Below, one piece after another: positions 35,597 through 45,135 of a stretch of DNA of 64,000 nt. The position numbers and the translations under genes were made by a program. The stretch's first letter is position 1, and each line of letters begins with the position of its first letter. Under the pieces are notes generated by a model, which searched no databases, was not told the origin of the DNA, and saw only the letters and a list, made by a program, of their open reading frames with translations. Source of the stretch: an uncultured Formosa sp. (GTDB lineage: Bacteria > Bacteroidota > Bacteroidia > Flavobacteriales > Flavobacteriaceae). Where the stretch lies: NCBI RefSeq assembly GCF_947500765.1, contig NZ_CANMTH010000001.1, positions 434,001 through 498,000 on the forward strand. Direction: 5' to 3'.

Positions 35597-36460
35597 TTAT
35601 CCTAAATAAGTTTTTAAGATTTTGTTTTTAGAGCTATGACGTAAACGTCTAATCCCTTTTTCTTTTATTTGTCTAACACGTTCGCGAGTTAAATCGAAAG
35701 TTTCTCCAATTTCATCTAAACTCATTGGTGCTTCGTTGCTTAATCCAAAAAACAAACGCAATACATCACTTTCTCTAGGAGATAATGTGTCTAGTGCTCT
35801 GTTAATTTCAAGATTTAACGACTCGTACATTAAATTGTTATCAGGGTTTGGCGATTCTCCAGATTTAACAACATCGTATAAGCTAGACGTTTCTCCTTCT
35901 TTTAATGGCGCATCCATTGAAAGATGACGGCCAGAATTTTTTAAAGACTGTTTTACTTCGCTTACAGTCATATCCAATTCATTTGCAATCTCGTCTGCAC
36001 TTGGCGGACGTTCATGAGATTGTTCTAGAAAAGAATACGCTTTGTTAATTTTGTTAATCGAACCAATCTTGTTTAATGGTAATCTTACAATTCTAGATTG
36101 TTCTGCTAAAGCTTGTAAAATAGCTTGACGAATCCACCATACGGCATAAGAAATAAACTTAAATCCTCGAGTTTCATCAAAACGTTTTGCAGCCTTTACT
36201 AAACCAGCATTACCTTCATTAATTAAATCAGGTAAAGTTAAACCTTGGTTTTGATATTGTTTAGCAACTGAAACTACAAATCGTAAATTAGAGGTTGTTA
36301 ACTTATCTAAAGCCACTTGGTCTCCTTCTCGTATGCGTTGCGCTAATTCAACTTCTTCTTCAGCTGTAATTAGTGGCATCTTACTAATATCTTGTAAGTA
36401 CTTGTCTAACGATTTAGATTCCCTGTTCGTTACTTGTTTTGTAATTTTTAATTGCCTCAT
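35597..36460 (-). CDS. rpoD: Primary RNA polymerase sigma factor (RpoD/SigA, short Bacteroidota form)
   Basis: 287 residues: region 1.2 (~17-45), regions 2.1-2.4 (~48-120, with [20 protein letters not shown] and [17 protein letters not shown]), region 3 (~130-200) and region 4.2 helix-turn-helix ([22 protein letters not shown], ~249-270). The acidic region 1.1 of proteobacterial RpoD is absent. Sigma factors of this type recognise TTTG/TAnnTTTG promoters, several of which are visible in this window. Confidence 0.95.
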   Translation of the reverse strand: MRQLKITKQVTNRESKSLDKYLQDISKMPLITAEEEVELAQRIREGDQVALDKLTTSNLRFVVSVAKQYQNQGLTLPDLINEGNAGLVKAAKRFDETRGFKFISYAVWWIRQAILQALAEQSRIVRLPLNKIGSINKINKAYSFLEQSHERPPSADEIANELDMTVSEVKQSLKNSGRHLSMDAPLKEGETSSLYDVVKSGESPNPDNNLMYESLNLEINRALDTLSPRESDVLRLFFGLSNEAPMSLDEIGETFDLTRERVRQIKEKGIRRLRHSSKNKILKTYLG

Positions 36461-36600
36461 TTATCTGTTTTTGTTTTGTGCGTATCTATCAATATAAACT
36501 AATTTTTAATAAATCCTAATTTTATGTCACTTAATTCATTAAAAATGAATAATTAAGCTAGATTCATTTAAATACAAGTTATAAGTAGGTCTGTTTAGTA

Positions 36601-37305
36601 CTAAATAAGCTGTATTTCTTCATTTACTTTTAGATTGAAACGCCTTCTAAATAGATAAACGCCTAAATATAAAAACGGAGTATCAAATAAAGCCATTAAG
36701 ACTTTAAATAAAAATCCGCTGATTAATAACCCTGCAAATTTAGTCCATTCTATTTTACCAAAAAAACAAAGTAGCAATAAAACAGTCAATGTGTCGATAA
36801 ATTGTGATAAAAAAGTGGAAAAATTGTTGCGTAACCACAAATGTTTCCCTTTAGTGACCGTTTTCCAGTAGTGATAAATCTGAATATCTATAAATTGAGC
36901 AAATAGATAAGCCATCATACTTGCTAAAACTGCAATTGCTGTGCTTCCAAAAACGCTAGTAAACTTAATATCGTTTACCGGAGACCAAGATGTTGCAGGA
37001 ACAGCATTTGCTGTATAAATAATAGCCATTGAAAAGAGTGAAGCAAAAATTCCAGTAACCACTACTTGGTTAGCTGCTTTTTTACCGTAAATCTCACTTA
37101 TTAAATCTGTAATTAAAAATGTAATGGGATATGGAAGTATTCCAACCGATACTTCAAATAAATTCGCTCCAAAAATAGTAATGTTAAAGGGGTACCAATA
37201 AAAGAATTTTTGAAAAATAAGATTCGATACCACTAAAGACGTCATGAATAAAGCACCTAGTAATAGGTAGATACGGTGTGCTAAAAAGTGATTCTTTTGG
37301 TTCAT
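36601..37305 (-). CDS. Queuosine precursor transporter (YhhQ/VUT family)
   Basis: 234 residues from the ATG at 37305 (NQKNHFLAHRIYLLLGALF); a longer reading adds 19 residues that do not look like the family. About six membrane helices, with the motif PITFLITDLISEIYGKKAANQVV (starts ~61) typical of the family. It imports preQ0/preQ1 for tRNA queuosine synthesis. It stands alone between rpoD and the divergent folK fusion. Confidence 0.9.
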   Translation of the reverse strand: MNQKNHFLAHRIYLLLGALFMTSLVVSNLIFQKFFYWYPFNITIFGANLFEVSVGILPYPITFLITDLISEIYGKKAANQVVVTGIFASLFSMAIIYTANAVPATSWSPVNDIKFTSVFGSTAIAVLASMMAYLFAQFIDIQIYHYWKTVTKGKHLWLRNNFSTFLSQFIDTLTVLLLLCFFGKIEWTKFAGLLISGFLFKVLMALFDTPFLYLGVYLFRRRFNLKVNEEIQLI

Positions 37306-37463
37306 AGTTTTAAAATTCAAAAACAAACCTACATATTTAATTTCGAAAACACATTTTAACATTTAAAAGTCTTGGTTTTTGAAGTTGAAATTTTATCGGT
37401 GTTTAATGCCTAAATACAAGTTTAAGTAAATTACTTTTCTTTAATTTGCCCATATTTTAGTTC

Positions 37464-38585
37464 ATGGCAAAATACGTTTACATATCAATAGGAAGCAATA
37501 AAGGCGACAGGTTTCAGAATTTACAATTAGCTGTTAATCGTATGTTTGATCTTGTGGGGTCTATCGAAAATATTTCAAAAGTGTATACTTCTCCTGCTTT
37601 TGGTTTTGAAAGTGAAGAGTTTTTAAATGCGTGTTTAATTATTAAGACAGAGCTTCTACCTGATAAGGTTATGCAGTATTTGCTTGATATTGAAACGGAA
37701 TTAGGTCGTACACGAACTGAAGGTGTTGGTTACGAAGCGCGTGTAATAGATCTAGATATCATTTTTTTTGAAGATGAAATTATTAATACGCAATTATTAC
37801 AAGTGCCACATCCAGAAATGCAAAAACGTAGATTTGTAATATTACCTTTAAACGATATTGCATCAGGTATTGTACATCCTGTTTTAAAACATACAGTTCG
37901 TGCTTTATTAAATAATTGTGATGATACAAGTGAATTAGTGGCTATTGATAAACATTTAGAAAACCCGATTAAAACGTTTAATTTTTCTCATAGAAATTTT
38001 ATTGCTATTGAAGGGAATATTGGTGCAGGAAAAACAAGTTTAGCAACTAAAATGTCTGAAGATTTTAATGCCAAATTAGTTTTAGAACGCTTTGCTGATA
38101 ATCCGTTTTTACCGAAATTCTACGATGATGCTATGCGATATGCATTTCCTTTAGAAATGTCTTTTCTGGCCGACCGTTATCAACAAATTTCAGACGATTT
38201 ATCGCAACTCGATTTGTTTAAAGATTTTATTGTAAGTGATTACGATGTGTTTAAATCGTTAATTTTTTCTAGAATTACGTTACAAGAAGACGAGTTTAAA
38301 CTCTATAGAAAGTTGTTCTATATTATGTATAAAGAAATCGCTAAACCCGATTTGTACATCTATTTGTATCAAAATACAGAGCGCCTTCAGCAAAATATTA
38401 AAAAACGTGGTCGTGATTACGAACAACAAATAGAGGACGATTATCTCAATAAAATCAATTTAGGTTATTTAGAATTCTTAAAAAATCAGACAGAATTAAA
38501 AGTCAAAATTATTGATATTTCCGATATGGATTTTGTAGCCAATCGCGCCGATTATTTAAATATTTTAAAATTAATTTGTTCTTAA
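37464..38585 (+). CDS. Fusion of HPPK (folate synthesis) and deoxynucleoside kinase
   Basis: 373 residues. Residues ~1-160 are 6-hydroxymethyl-7,8-dihydropterin pyrophosphokinase (FolK): YISIGSNKGDR, ARVIDLDIIFF (92-102, with the magnesium-binding D96 and D98) and PHPEMQKRRFVILPL (115-129). Residues ~175-373 are a deoxynucleoside kinase: P-loop EGNIGAGKTSL (183-193), LADRYQQ (~235) and the Arg-rich lid KKRGRDYEQQI. One enzyme makes a folate intermediate, the other salvages deoxynucleosides; both feed thymidylate and DNA precursor supply. It overlaps the convergent methyltransferase gene by 4 bases. Confidence 0.92.
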   Translation: MAKYVYISIGSNKGDRFQNLQLAVNRMFDLVGSIENISKVYTSPAFGFESEEFLNACLIIKTELLPDKVMQYLLDIETELGRTRTEGVGYEARVIDLDIIFFEDEIINTQLLQVPHPEMQKRRFVILPLNDIASGIVHPVLKHTVRALLNNCDDTSELVAIDKHLENPIKTFNFSHRNFIAIEGNIGAGKTSLATKMSEDFNAKLVLERFADNPFLPKFYDDAMRYAFPLEMSFLADRYQQISDDLSQLDLFKDFIVSDYDVFKSLIFSRITLQEDEFKLYRKLFYIMYKEIAKPDLYIYLYQNTERLQQNIKKRGRDYEQQIEDDYLNKINLGYLEFLKNQTELKVKIIDISDMDFVANRADYLNILKLICS

Positions 38586-39118
38586 ATTAAAGCTTTCATT
38601 TTACTAAACACATCCCAAATAACCACACCTGCACTTACTGAAATGTTTAGAGAGTGTTTGGTCCCAAATTGAGGGATTTCAATCACCATGTCGCTTTTAG
38701 AAACAACATCTTGAGCCACGCCTTTTACTTCATTTCCAAACACTAAAGCGTAGGTCGTGTCTGTTTCAGGAGTAAATTCGTCAAGCATGGTTGCATGTTC
38801 AGCTTGTTCAATACTTAATACTTTTACATTTTCAGCTTGTAGTTTTTCAACAACATCTAACGTGTGTTCTGCATGTTCCCAAGCCACAGTTTCTGTACTT
38901 CCTAAGGCTGTTTTGTGTATGTCTTTATGTGGCGGCGTTGCAGTAATGCCGCAGAGGTAAATTTTTTCAATCAAAAACGCATCACTCGTTCTAAATACCG
39001 AACCAATATTGTTTAAACTTCTAATGTTGTCCAATACTATAATAAGTCGTGTTTTTTTAGTGTCTTTAAAATCTTCAACACTTAATCGGTCTAACTCGCT
39101 ATTTTTTAATTTACGCAT
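38582..39118 (-). CDS. RNA 2'-O-methyltransferase (SpoU/TrmH family)
   Basis: 178 residues of the SPOUT knot fold. Motif 1 LDNIRSLNNIGSVFRTSDAF (29-48), motif 2 YALVFGNEVKGV (~136-147) and motif 3 IPQFGTKHSLNISVSAGVVIW (starts ~154). It methylates ribose on tRNA or rRNA with S-adenosylmethionine; the target cannot be told (length fits TrmH/TrmL-like). Its 3' end overlaps the folK fusion by 4 bases, tail to tail. Confidence 0.9.
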   Translation of the reverse strand: MRKLKNSELDRLSVEDFKDTKKTRLIIVLDNIRSLNNIGSVFRTSDAFLIEKIYLCGITATPPHKDIHKTALGSTETVAWEHAEHTLDVVEKLQAENVKVLSIEQAEHATMLDEFTPETDTTYALVFGNEVKGVAQDVVSKSDMVIEIPQFGTKHSLNISVSAGVVIWDVFSKMKALI

Positions 39119-39252
39119 ACTATTTAATTTCTGTATTCTTTAATTCTATTGATTTTCTGAATAGGGGCGAACATATTTTCAAAAAAATCAAATTATGGTT
39201 ACATTGCAACGGTATTTAAAATGCAAAAATAACACTAAAAAACGTCTTACCC

Positions 39253-41874
39253 TTGGCAAAAAAAACGAAAAAAGAAACGCCGTTAATGAAACAGTATAAT
39301 GCGATTAAAGCAAAGTATCCAGATGCTTTGTTGCTATTTCGTGTAGGCGATTTTTATGAAACCTTTGGTTCAGACGCGATTAAGACTGCAGGAATTTTGG
39401 ATATTACGCTAACAAAACGTGGTGCAGGAAGCGAAAGTGAGATAGAATTAGCCGGATTTCCGCATCATTCTATAAACACCTATTTACCAAAATTGGTAAA
39501 AGCTGGCGAACGTGTTGCGATTTGCGACCAGTTAGAAGACCCAAAGCAAACCAAAACGATTGTAAAACGTGGCGTTACAGAATTAATTACGCCAGGTGTA
39601 TCGCTTAACGATGAGGTGTTAAAATCGAAATCGAATAACTTTTTGTGTGCGGTGCATTTTGGGAAAATTAATATCGGAATTTCATTTTTAGATATTTCTA
39701 CGGGGGAGTTTTTAACCTCGCAAGGAAACGAAGAATACATCGATAAGTTACTTCAGAATTTTAATCCGAGTGAAATATTAGTGTCGAAGCAAAAACGTAA
39801 TCTGTTTAAAAGTGCTTTTGGAGACGATTATCATGTGTTTCATTTAGAAGATTGGGTATATCAAACTGATTATACCAATGAAACCTTATTGAAACATTTC
39901 AACACAAAAACATTAAAGGGTTTTGGTGTTGAAAATTTAGAAGAAGGGATTATTGCTTCGGGTTCTGTGTTGCATTATTTAGGCGAAACACAGCACAATA
40001 AATTAGAACATATTACCTCTATTTCGCGTATAGCAGAAGATGATTATGTGTGGATGGACCGATTTACTATGCGGAATTTAGAGTTGTATAATTCTACTAA
40101 TAATAATGCCGTTACGTTATTACATATTATAGATAAAACCATTTCGCCAATGGGCGGACGTTTATTAAAGCGTTGGTTGGCATTGCCATTAAAAGATGCT
40201 AAAAAAATAAAACAACGTCATGAGGTAGTCGATTTCTTAACCAAAGAAAAGGAGATACATCAAAAAACGAGACAACATATAAAACATATAGGCGATTTAG
40301 AACGCTTAATCTCTAAAGTAGCCACCGGGAAGGTGAGTCCGCGTGAGGTCATTCAGCTTAAAAACTCATTAGAGGCGATTGTACCTATAAAAGCATTAGC
40401 GTCTCAATCTCCTAACGATGCTTTAAAAATTATAGGTGATAAATTACAAAGTTGCGATGTGTTGCGAGAGAAAATTAAGCAAACGTTAAACGAAGAAGCA
40501 CCGGTAAATGTTTTAAAAGGACACACGATTGCTGAAGGATTTTCGTCCGAGTTAGACGAGCTTCGTGGCTTATCAACGTCAGGGAAGAATTATTTAGACG
40601 CCATGTTGGAGCGCGAATGCGAGCGTACCGGAATAACGTCTTTAAAAATTGCGTCTAACAACGTCTTTGGTTATTATATAGAAGTTAGAAACACGCATAA
40701 AGACAAAGTTCCTGAAGAGTGGATTAGAAAACAAACCTTGGTTAGTGCCGAGCGTTACATTACTGAAGAATTAAAAGAATACGAGGCTAAAATTCTTGGT
40801 GCAGAAGAACGTATTTTAACTATAGAACAAAAGCTGTTTTCCGATTTAGTGTCGTGGATGAGTCAGTATATTAAACCTGTTCAGCAAAATGCATTTTTAA
40901 TTGGGCAATTAGATTGTTTATGCGGATTTGCACAATTGGCAAACGATAATAATTATGTGTATCCTGTTTTAGATGATACATTCGATTTAGAAATTGTTGA
41001 AGGGCGTCACCCGGTAATTGAGAAGCAATTACCAATAGGCGAAGTTTATATTGCCAACGATGTGTTTTTAGACCGTTCGACTCAGCAAATTATCATGATT
41101 ACTGGGCCAAATATGTCGGGTAAATCGGCTATTTTACGTCAGACGGCACTTATTGTATTACTAGCTCAAATCGGGAGTTTTGTGCCTGCTAAATCGGCTA
41201 GAATAGGTGTAGTCGATAAAATATTTACTAGAGTAGGAGCAAGCGATAATATTTCGATGGGTGAATCGACATTTATGGTCGAGATGAACGAAACGGCATC
41301 TATTCTAAATAATATGTCGGAGCGTAGTTTAGTGTTATTAGATGAGATAGGTCGAGGAACCAGTACTTACGATGGGATTTCTATTGCTTGGGCCATTAGT
41401 GAATATTTACATGAACACCCTGCAAAAGCTAAAACCTTATTTGCTACGCATTATCATGAATTAAATGAAATGTCTGAAACCTTCCCTAGAATTAAGAATT
41501 TTAATGTCTCTGTAAAAGAGTTAAAGGACAACGTACTGTTTTTAAGAAAATTGATTGAAGGAGGTAGTGAACATAGTTTTGGTATACATGTAGCGAAAAT
41601 GGCGGGAATGCCACAGCAAGTGTTACATAGAGCTAATGCTATATTAAAGAAATTAGAAAAATCGCATTCTAGCGATGAGCTTACAGATAAAGTGAAAACA
41701 CTATCAGACGATTTACAGTTAAGTTTCTTTAATTTAGACGACCCTCTTTTAGAAAATATTAAAGAAGAAATTATCAATACGGATATTGATACATTAACTC
41801 CTGTTGAAGCACTTATGAAACTTAACGAAATTAAAAGAATGCTTACAAAGCCAAGTAAGGCCGCGAAAAGTTGA
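39253..41874 (+). CDS. mutS: DNA mismatch repair protein MutS
   Basis: 873 residues from a TTG start at 39253 ([18 protein letters not shown] follows). The mismatch-reading F-Y-E motif is at 34-36 (VGDFYETFG). Walker A GPNMSGKS is at 618-625, Walker [17 protein letters not shown] has D697-E698, and a helix-turn-helix dimer region follows. MutS binds mismatches and small loops and recruits MutL. No ATG upstream fits; the family N-terminus supports TTG. Confidence 0.96.
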   Translation: MAKKTKKETPLMKQYNAIKAKYPDALLLFRVGDFYETFGSDAIKTAGILDITLTKRGAGSESEIELAGFPHHSINTYLPKLVKAGERVAICDQLEDPKQTKTIVKRGVTELITPGVSLNDEVLKSKSNNFLCAVHFGKINIGISFLDISTGEFLTSQGNEEYIDKLLQNFNPSEILVSKQKRNLFKSAFGDDYHVFHLEDWVYQTDYTNETLLKHFNTKTLKGFGVENLEEGIIASGSVLHYLGETQHNKLEHITSISRIAEDDYVWMDRFTMRNLELYNSTNNNAVTLLHIIDKTISPMGGRLLKRWLALPLKDAKKIKQRHEVVDFLTKEKEIHQKTRQHIKHIGDLERLISKVATGKVSPREVIQLKNSLEAIVPIKALASQSPNDALKIIGDKLQSCDVLREKIKQTLNEEAPVNVLKGHTIAEGFSSELDELRGLSTSGKNYLDAMLERECERTGITSLKIASNNVFGYYIEVRNTHKDKVPEEWIRKQTLVSAERYITEELKEYEAKILGAEERILTIEQKLFSDLVSWMSQYIKPVQQNAFLIGQLDCLCGFAQLANDNNYVYPVLDDTFDLEIVEGRHPVIEKQLPIGEVYIANDVFLDRSTQQIIMITGPNMSGKSAILRQTALIVLLAQIGSFVPAKSARIGVVDKIFTRVGASDNISMGESTFMVEMNETASILNNMSERSLVLLDEIGRGTSTYDGISIAWAISEYLHEHPAKAKTLFATHYHELNEMSETFPRIKNFNVSVKELKDNVLFLRKLIEGGSEHSFGIHVAKMAGMPQQVLHRANAILKKLEKSHSSDELTDKVKTLSDDLQLSFFNLDDPLLENIKEEIINTDIDTLTPVEALMKLNEIKRMLTKPSKAAKS

Positions 41875-41934
41875 TTTTTTTGATATTGATTTTCAGTAAT
41901 TTAAAAAATAATTTAATTTTTTTTAAAAAAAAGC

Positions 41935-41964
41935 TTTGAGATACCAAGAAAAGTCCTAAATTTG
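41935..41964 (+). promoter_or_regulatory. Promoter of the tRNA cluster
   Basis: TTTG (41935-41938), 18-base spacer, TAAATTTG (41957-41964), an exact match to the consensus, 41 bases before tRNA-Gly. Confidence 0.75.
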
Positions 41965-42005
41965 CACCCGCAATAGTAATGTTGCTACGTTCATTAAAAC
42001 ACTAC

Positions 42006-42077
42006 GCGAAAGTAGCTCAGGGGTAGAGCATCACCTTGCCAAGGTGGGGGTCGCGGGTTCAAATCCCGTCTTTCGCT
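42006..42077 (+). tRNA. tRNA-Gly (GCC)
   Basis: 72 bases, full cloverleaf: acceptor GCGAAAG/CTTTCGC with discriminator T, D-arm AGCTCAGGGGTAGAGC, anticodon loop TTGCCAA (anticodon GCC at 42038-42040), T-arm CGGGTTCAAATCCCG. No encoded CCA. Confidence 0.96.
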
Positions 42078-42114
42078 CTATACTGTTTTATTTTTTTTGA
42101 AAATATACCAAAAT

Positions 42115-42200
42115 GCTGAAGTGGTGGAATTGGTAGACACGTTGGACTTAAAATCCAATGGGTAGTAATGCCCGTGCGGGTTCAAGTCCCGCCTTCAGTA
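42115..42200 (+). tRNA. tRNA-Leu (TAA), copy 1
   Basis: 86 bases, class II tRNA with long variable arm. Acceptor GCTGAAG pairs with CTTCAGT (first pair G.T), discriminator A; anticodon loop CTTAAAA with anticodon TAA at 42139-42141; T-arm GCGGGTTCAAGTCCCGC. No encoded CCA. It is followed by its own terminator. Confidence 0.95.
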
Positions 42201-42202
42201 CT

Positions 42203-42233
42203 AAAGCCTTTATCGTAAGATAGAGGCTTTTTT
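42203..42233 (+). terminator. Terminator after tRNA-Leu copy 1
   Basis: AAAGCCTTTATC pairs with GATAGAGGCTTT around GTAA (42203-42230), followed by TTT. Confidence 0.85.
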
Positions 42234-42289
42234 ATTATTATTTTCAATCTCTGTATTTATAGAGATTGTTTTAATAAATTATATACCAT

Positions 42290-42375
42290 GCAGAAATGGT
42301 GGAATTGGTAGACACGTTGGACTTAAAATCCAATGGGTAGTAATGCCCGTGCGGGTTCAAGTCCCGCTTTCTGTA
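42290..42375 (+). tRNA. tRNA-Leu (TAA), copy 2
   Basis: 86 bases, identical to copy 1 throughout the body. It differs only in the acceptor stem: GCAGAAA/TTTCTGT instead of GCTGAAG/CTTCAGT. Both changes keep base pairing. Anticodon TAA at 42324-42326. No encoded CCA. Confidence 0.95.
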
Positions 42376-42377
42376 CT

Positions 42378-42410
42378 AAAGCCTTTATCTTAATAGATAG
42401 AGGCTTTTTT
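42378..42410 (+). terminator. Terminator after tRNA-Leu copy 2
   Basis: AAAGCCTTTATC (42378-42389) pairs with GATAGAGGCTTT (42396-42407) followed by a T-run. Near copy of the terminator after tRNA-Leu copy 1, so the duplication included it. Confidence 0.85.
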
Positions 42411-42697
42411 GTTTTATAGCATGTCATACTTTAAATGCTTTTACTTTTCTTTTATATCTTATTCTTTGTGCTTCGAATGGCTATGAAAGGATCAGTTTGT
42501 CTTTTTTATTCAGGTCTTTTTTGTTAAAATAACAAGTCATATTGTTGTAGTGTGTTGTTTTTTAGGTGATTTTTGTTTTTTAATTGTTAAATTGGTATAG
42601 TCTTTGAGAGTTGTTAAAAATGAATCAAAATTGAGAATTATGAATTTGTAATCTTCTTTTGCTTCTAACAACCATTGTATAACCAAACACTACTTTC
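42411..42697. other. Non-coding stretch between tRNA cluster and MG2/plug gene
   Basis: 287 bases of T-rich sequence without a supportable gene on either strand. No complete TTTG/TAnnTTTG promoter is seen, though partial matches (TTTGAG at ~42602, GAATTTGTAA at ~42643) lie within 100 bases of the next start. Confidence 0.5.
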
Positions 42698-45100
42698 ATG
42701 AAAAATTTTATTACAGTATTCCTATTGCTAATTTCAAGTACAATGTTTTCGCAAGAAGCGCGTAATGTTATTGATTCGACACTTATAAATTCAGATTATT
42801 TTCACGACTATCCGCAAGAGAAAATATTTGTACACACCAATAAGACCTTGTATTTCTCTGGAGAAAAAATTTGGTGGAAAGCTTATGTCGTTAGTGATAG
42901 CGACGATACACCCTTGGTTACAACTACAAATTTGTATGTAAATCTCTACGATTCGCAAAAGAAGCTAATCTCTAGTCAGTTATTCGATTGTGTAGAAGGG
43001 AAGTCTTTTGGAGAAATAGAATTATCTAAGGATCTTAAAACGGGGACATATTACATTCAGTTAGATACACAATGGAATAGGAATTTTAATAATAGATATG
43101 TTTCAAAAATTAATGTTGTAAATACTTTTGATACTAGTGGGGAAGTCGCACTGGCAGATTCAGAGCCAAATACTGAAGATATTAATATTAATGCCGAGAC
43201 ACCTTTACAAGCGGTAGATGTTAATTTTTACCCAGAAAGCGGAACCTTGCTAAATAATGCTGCAAATGTAATTTACTTTACTGTAACTAGTGACGATTTA
43301 TATGTTGCAAATCAGGATGTGGAAATACAAGATAAAGCTTCAGGAAAAACAATTGCAAGTGTAAAAACCAATGCTTTTGGAGTAGGAGCGTTTAATGTGT
43401 TTAGTTTGCCTGATCACGATTATGTTTTAAAGCTTAAGCGTGATAAGGATTATACATTTCAACTCGATAAAGCTGTGGATTCGGGTATTGTTATAAGTAA
43501 AGAGACAAGTGAACTGGATTCAGATAAAGCACAATTTAAAATTACATTAAGTACAGATTTATCTAAAAAGTATAATGAGCAAAATCTTTTTGCAACGGTA
43601 CATCGTAACCAAAAATTACTTTATATTTTACCTATAAAGATTGATAAAAAACATATTAAATATAGTATTCCAATTGCTAAAGCGCATCTTTTTAATGGTG
43701 TAAATACAATTACTTTATTTAATGCGAATAACAAACCTGTAGCAGAACGTCATTTTTATGTAGAAACTAAAAATGAAATTAAAATTGATGTAAAACAGAA
43801 TGAGGTTGTAGGAGATTCTCTAGGGTTAGATTTTAATATTAAAGGTAATGCTATAGTTTCAAATTTAAGTGTTTCGGTATTGCCACAAGACACAAAATTA
43901 AACGCTGATGCATCAAATATAGTACATGGCTTTTTGTTAGAGCCTTATGTAAATACGAGTGTGCCTTCTGGTTTAAGTCTATCTAAAACAGATTTAGATT
44001 TATTTCTGCAATTTAATACAGGTGCTACAACAACTTATCAATTAAATAACGATAAACCTGTTTTTAGTGTAGAAAAAGGATTGGATGTAAGAGGAGTTGT
44101 AAATGCTAAGGTTAAGGAAGGTTATAAAGTGATGCTTTCTTCTACAGTGAATGGTATTTTGGAGGTAACGACTATAAACCCTGACAAGTCCTTTGAGTTT
44201 AAAAACCTGGTTTTAAAAGACAGCTCTAATTACAAACTGTCTTTAATTAATAAAAAAGGAGGGTTGTTAGATGCTACTTTTTATGTGTATGATTCTAAAA
44301 GTAATTACAAACCAGATAATTTTCTAACGTATTCTAAAACAGATTTAAAAACAACTTTAAAACAAGCAGAGCCTGAGGATAATAATTACAGTCTAACATA
44401 TAGAGGCTCGGAGGTTTTAGAAACTGTTAATTTAGAGGGTACTAATGTCGATAAAAATAAGAAAAAGCCAAGGGTTTGGTCAAACACGGGATCTGTAAAC
44501 ATATTAGAAATTACAGAGTCACAAGAGAAATTTTTAAGTGTTTGGCAGTTTTTAAGAATTCAGCCTCAGCTTCAGGCTTTTGATTTAAAAACGACACCTG
44601 AATACAAAATTTATTTTAAAAGACCTAGAGGACTCAATCCAGCATCTGCATTAATTGTTATTGATGGGGCTATGTCCTATGCAGGGCTTCTAGAAAATAT
44701 TCAATTAAGTGATGTGGCTTCAATTCGGCTCGATGTAAATGGTTACAAGTTTGGAAATAATGGTGGTGGCGGTGCTATATATGTGGATTTAAAAGAAAGT
44801 TACGAATATGATTACGATAAAATAGGTCATAATTACTTTGAGAGTGAAGTCTCATTTGGTTTTACAGAACCTACGTTAACTTTTGAAAGACCATTGTTTA
44901 CATTTAATACTAAAGAATCAAAACAGTTTTACAACACTTTAGATTGGATTCCGAATTTTACTGTTTTACCAAAAACACAGAACACATTAAGAATATATAA
45001 AGGCGATTACGATAAAATTAAACTCTTTATTAATGGTATGAATGCAAATGGTGAGGTATTTTCTGATGTTGTAGAAGTGTCTTTGGAGTCTGAATTGTAG
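42698..45100 (+). CDS. Exported MG2-domain protein with degenerate TonB-receptor plug-like domain
   Basis: 800 residues. Signal peptide ~1-19 (ending STMFSQ). An alpha-2-macroglobulin MG2-like domain (~38-135, EKIFVHTNKTLYFSGEKIWWKAYV begins there) is followed by further beta-sandwich segments. Residues ~642-701 resemble a TonB-dependent receptor plug (ALIVIDGAMSYAG, then NGGGGAIYVDLKES in place of the usual GANGVILITTK). No barrel follows; the protein ends ~100 residues later with a beta segment. This family is common in Bacteroidota, but its role is unknown. It probably acts in the periplasm or at the outer membrane. The convergent patatin gene ends 35 bases away. Confidence 0.75.
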   Translation: MKNFITVFLLLISSTMFSQEARNVIDSTLINSDYFHDYPQEKIFVHTNKTLYFSGEKIWWKAYVVSDSDDTPLVTTTNLYVNLYDSQKKLISSQLFDCVEGKSFGEIELSKDLKTGTYYIQLDTQWNRNFNNRYVSKINVVNTFDTSGEVALADSEPNTEDININAETPLQAVDVNFYPESGTLLNNAANVIYFTVTSDDLYVANQDVEIQDKASGKTIASVKTNAFGVGAFNVFSLPDHDYVLKLKRDKDYTFQLDKAVDSGIVISKETSELDSDKAQFKITLSTDLSKKYNEQNLFATVHRNQKLLYILPIKIDKKHIKYSIPIAKAHLFNGVNTITLFNANNKPVAERHFYVETKNEIKIDVKQNEVVGDSLGLDFNIKGNAIVSNLSVSVLPQDTKLNADASNIVHGFLLEPYVNTSVPSGLSLSKTDLDLFLQFNTGATTTYQLNNDKPVFSVEKGLDVRGVVNAKVKEGYKVMLSSTVNGILEVTTINPDKSFEFKNLVLKDSSNYKLSLINKKGGLLDATFYVYDSKSNYKPDNFLTYSKTDLKTTLKQAEPEDNNYSLTYRGSEVLETVNLEGTNVDKNKKKPRVWSNTGSVNILEITESQEKFLSVWQFLRIQPQLQAFDLKTTPEYKIYFKRPRGLNPASALIVIDGAMSYAGLLENIQLSDVASIRLDVNGYKFGNNGGGGAIYVDLKESYEYDYDKIGHNYFESEVSFGFTEPTLTFERPLFTFNTKESKQFYNTLDWIPNFTVLPKTQNTLRIYKGDYDKIKLFINGMNANGEVFSDVVEVSLESEL

Positions 45101-45135
45101 TTTAGTATTCTAGAGTATAAAAGATGAAAATTTGT

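Noticed and set aside
42115..42410. Direct repeats as a mobile element or CRISPR
   Set aside because: The two copies are complete tRNA-Leu genes with terminators; there is no array of short repeats and spacers.
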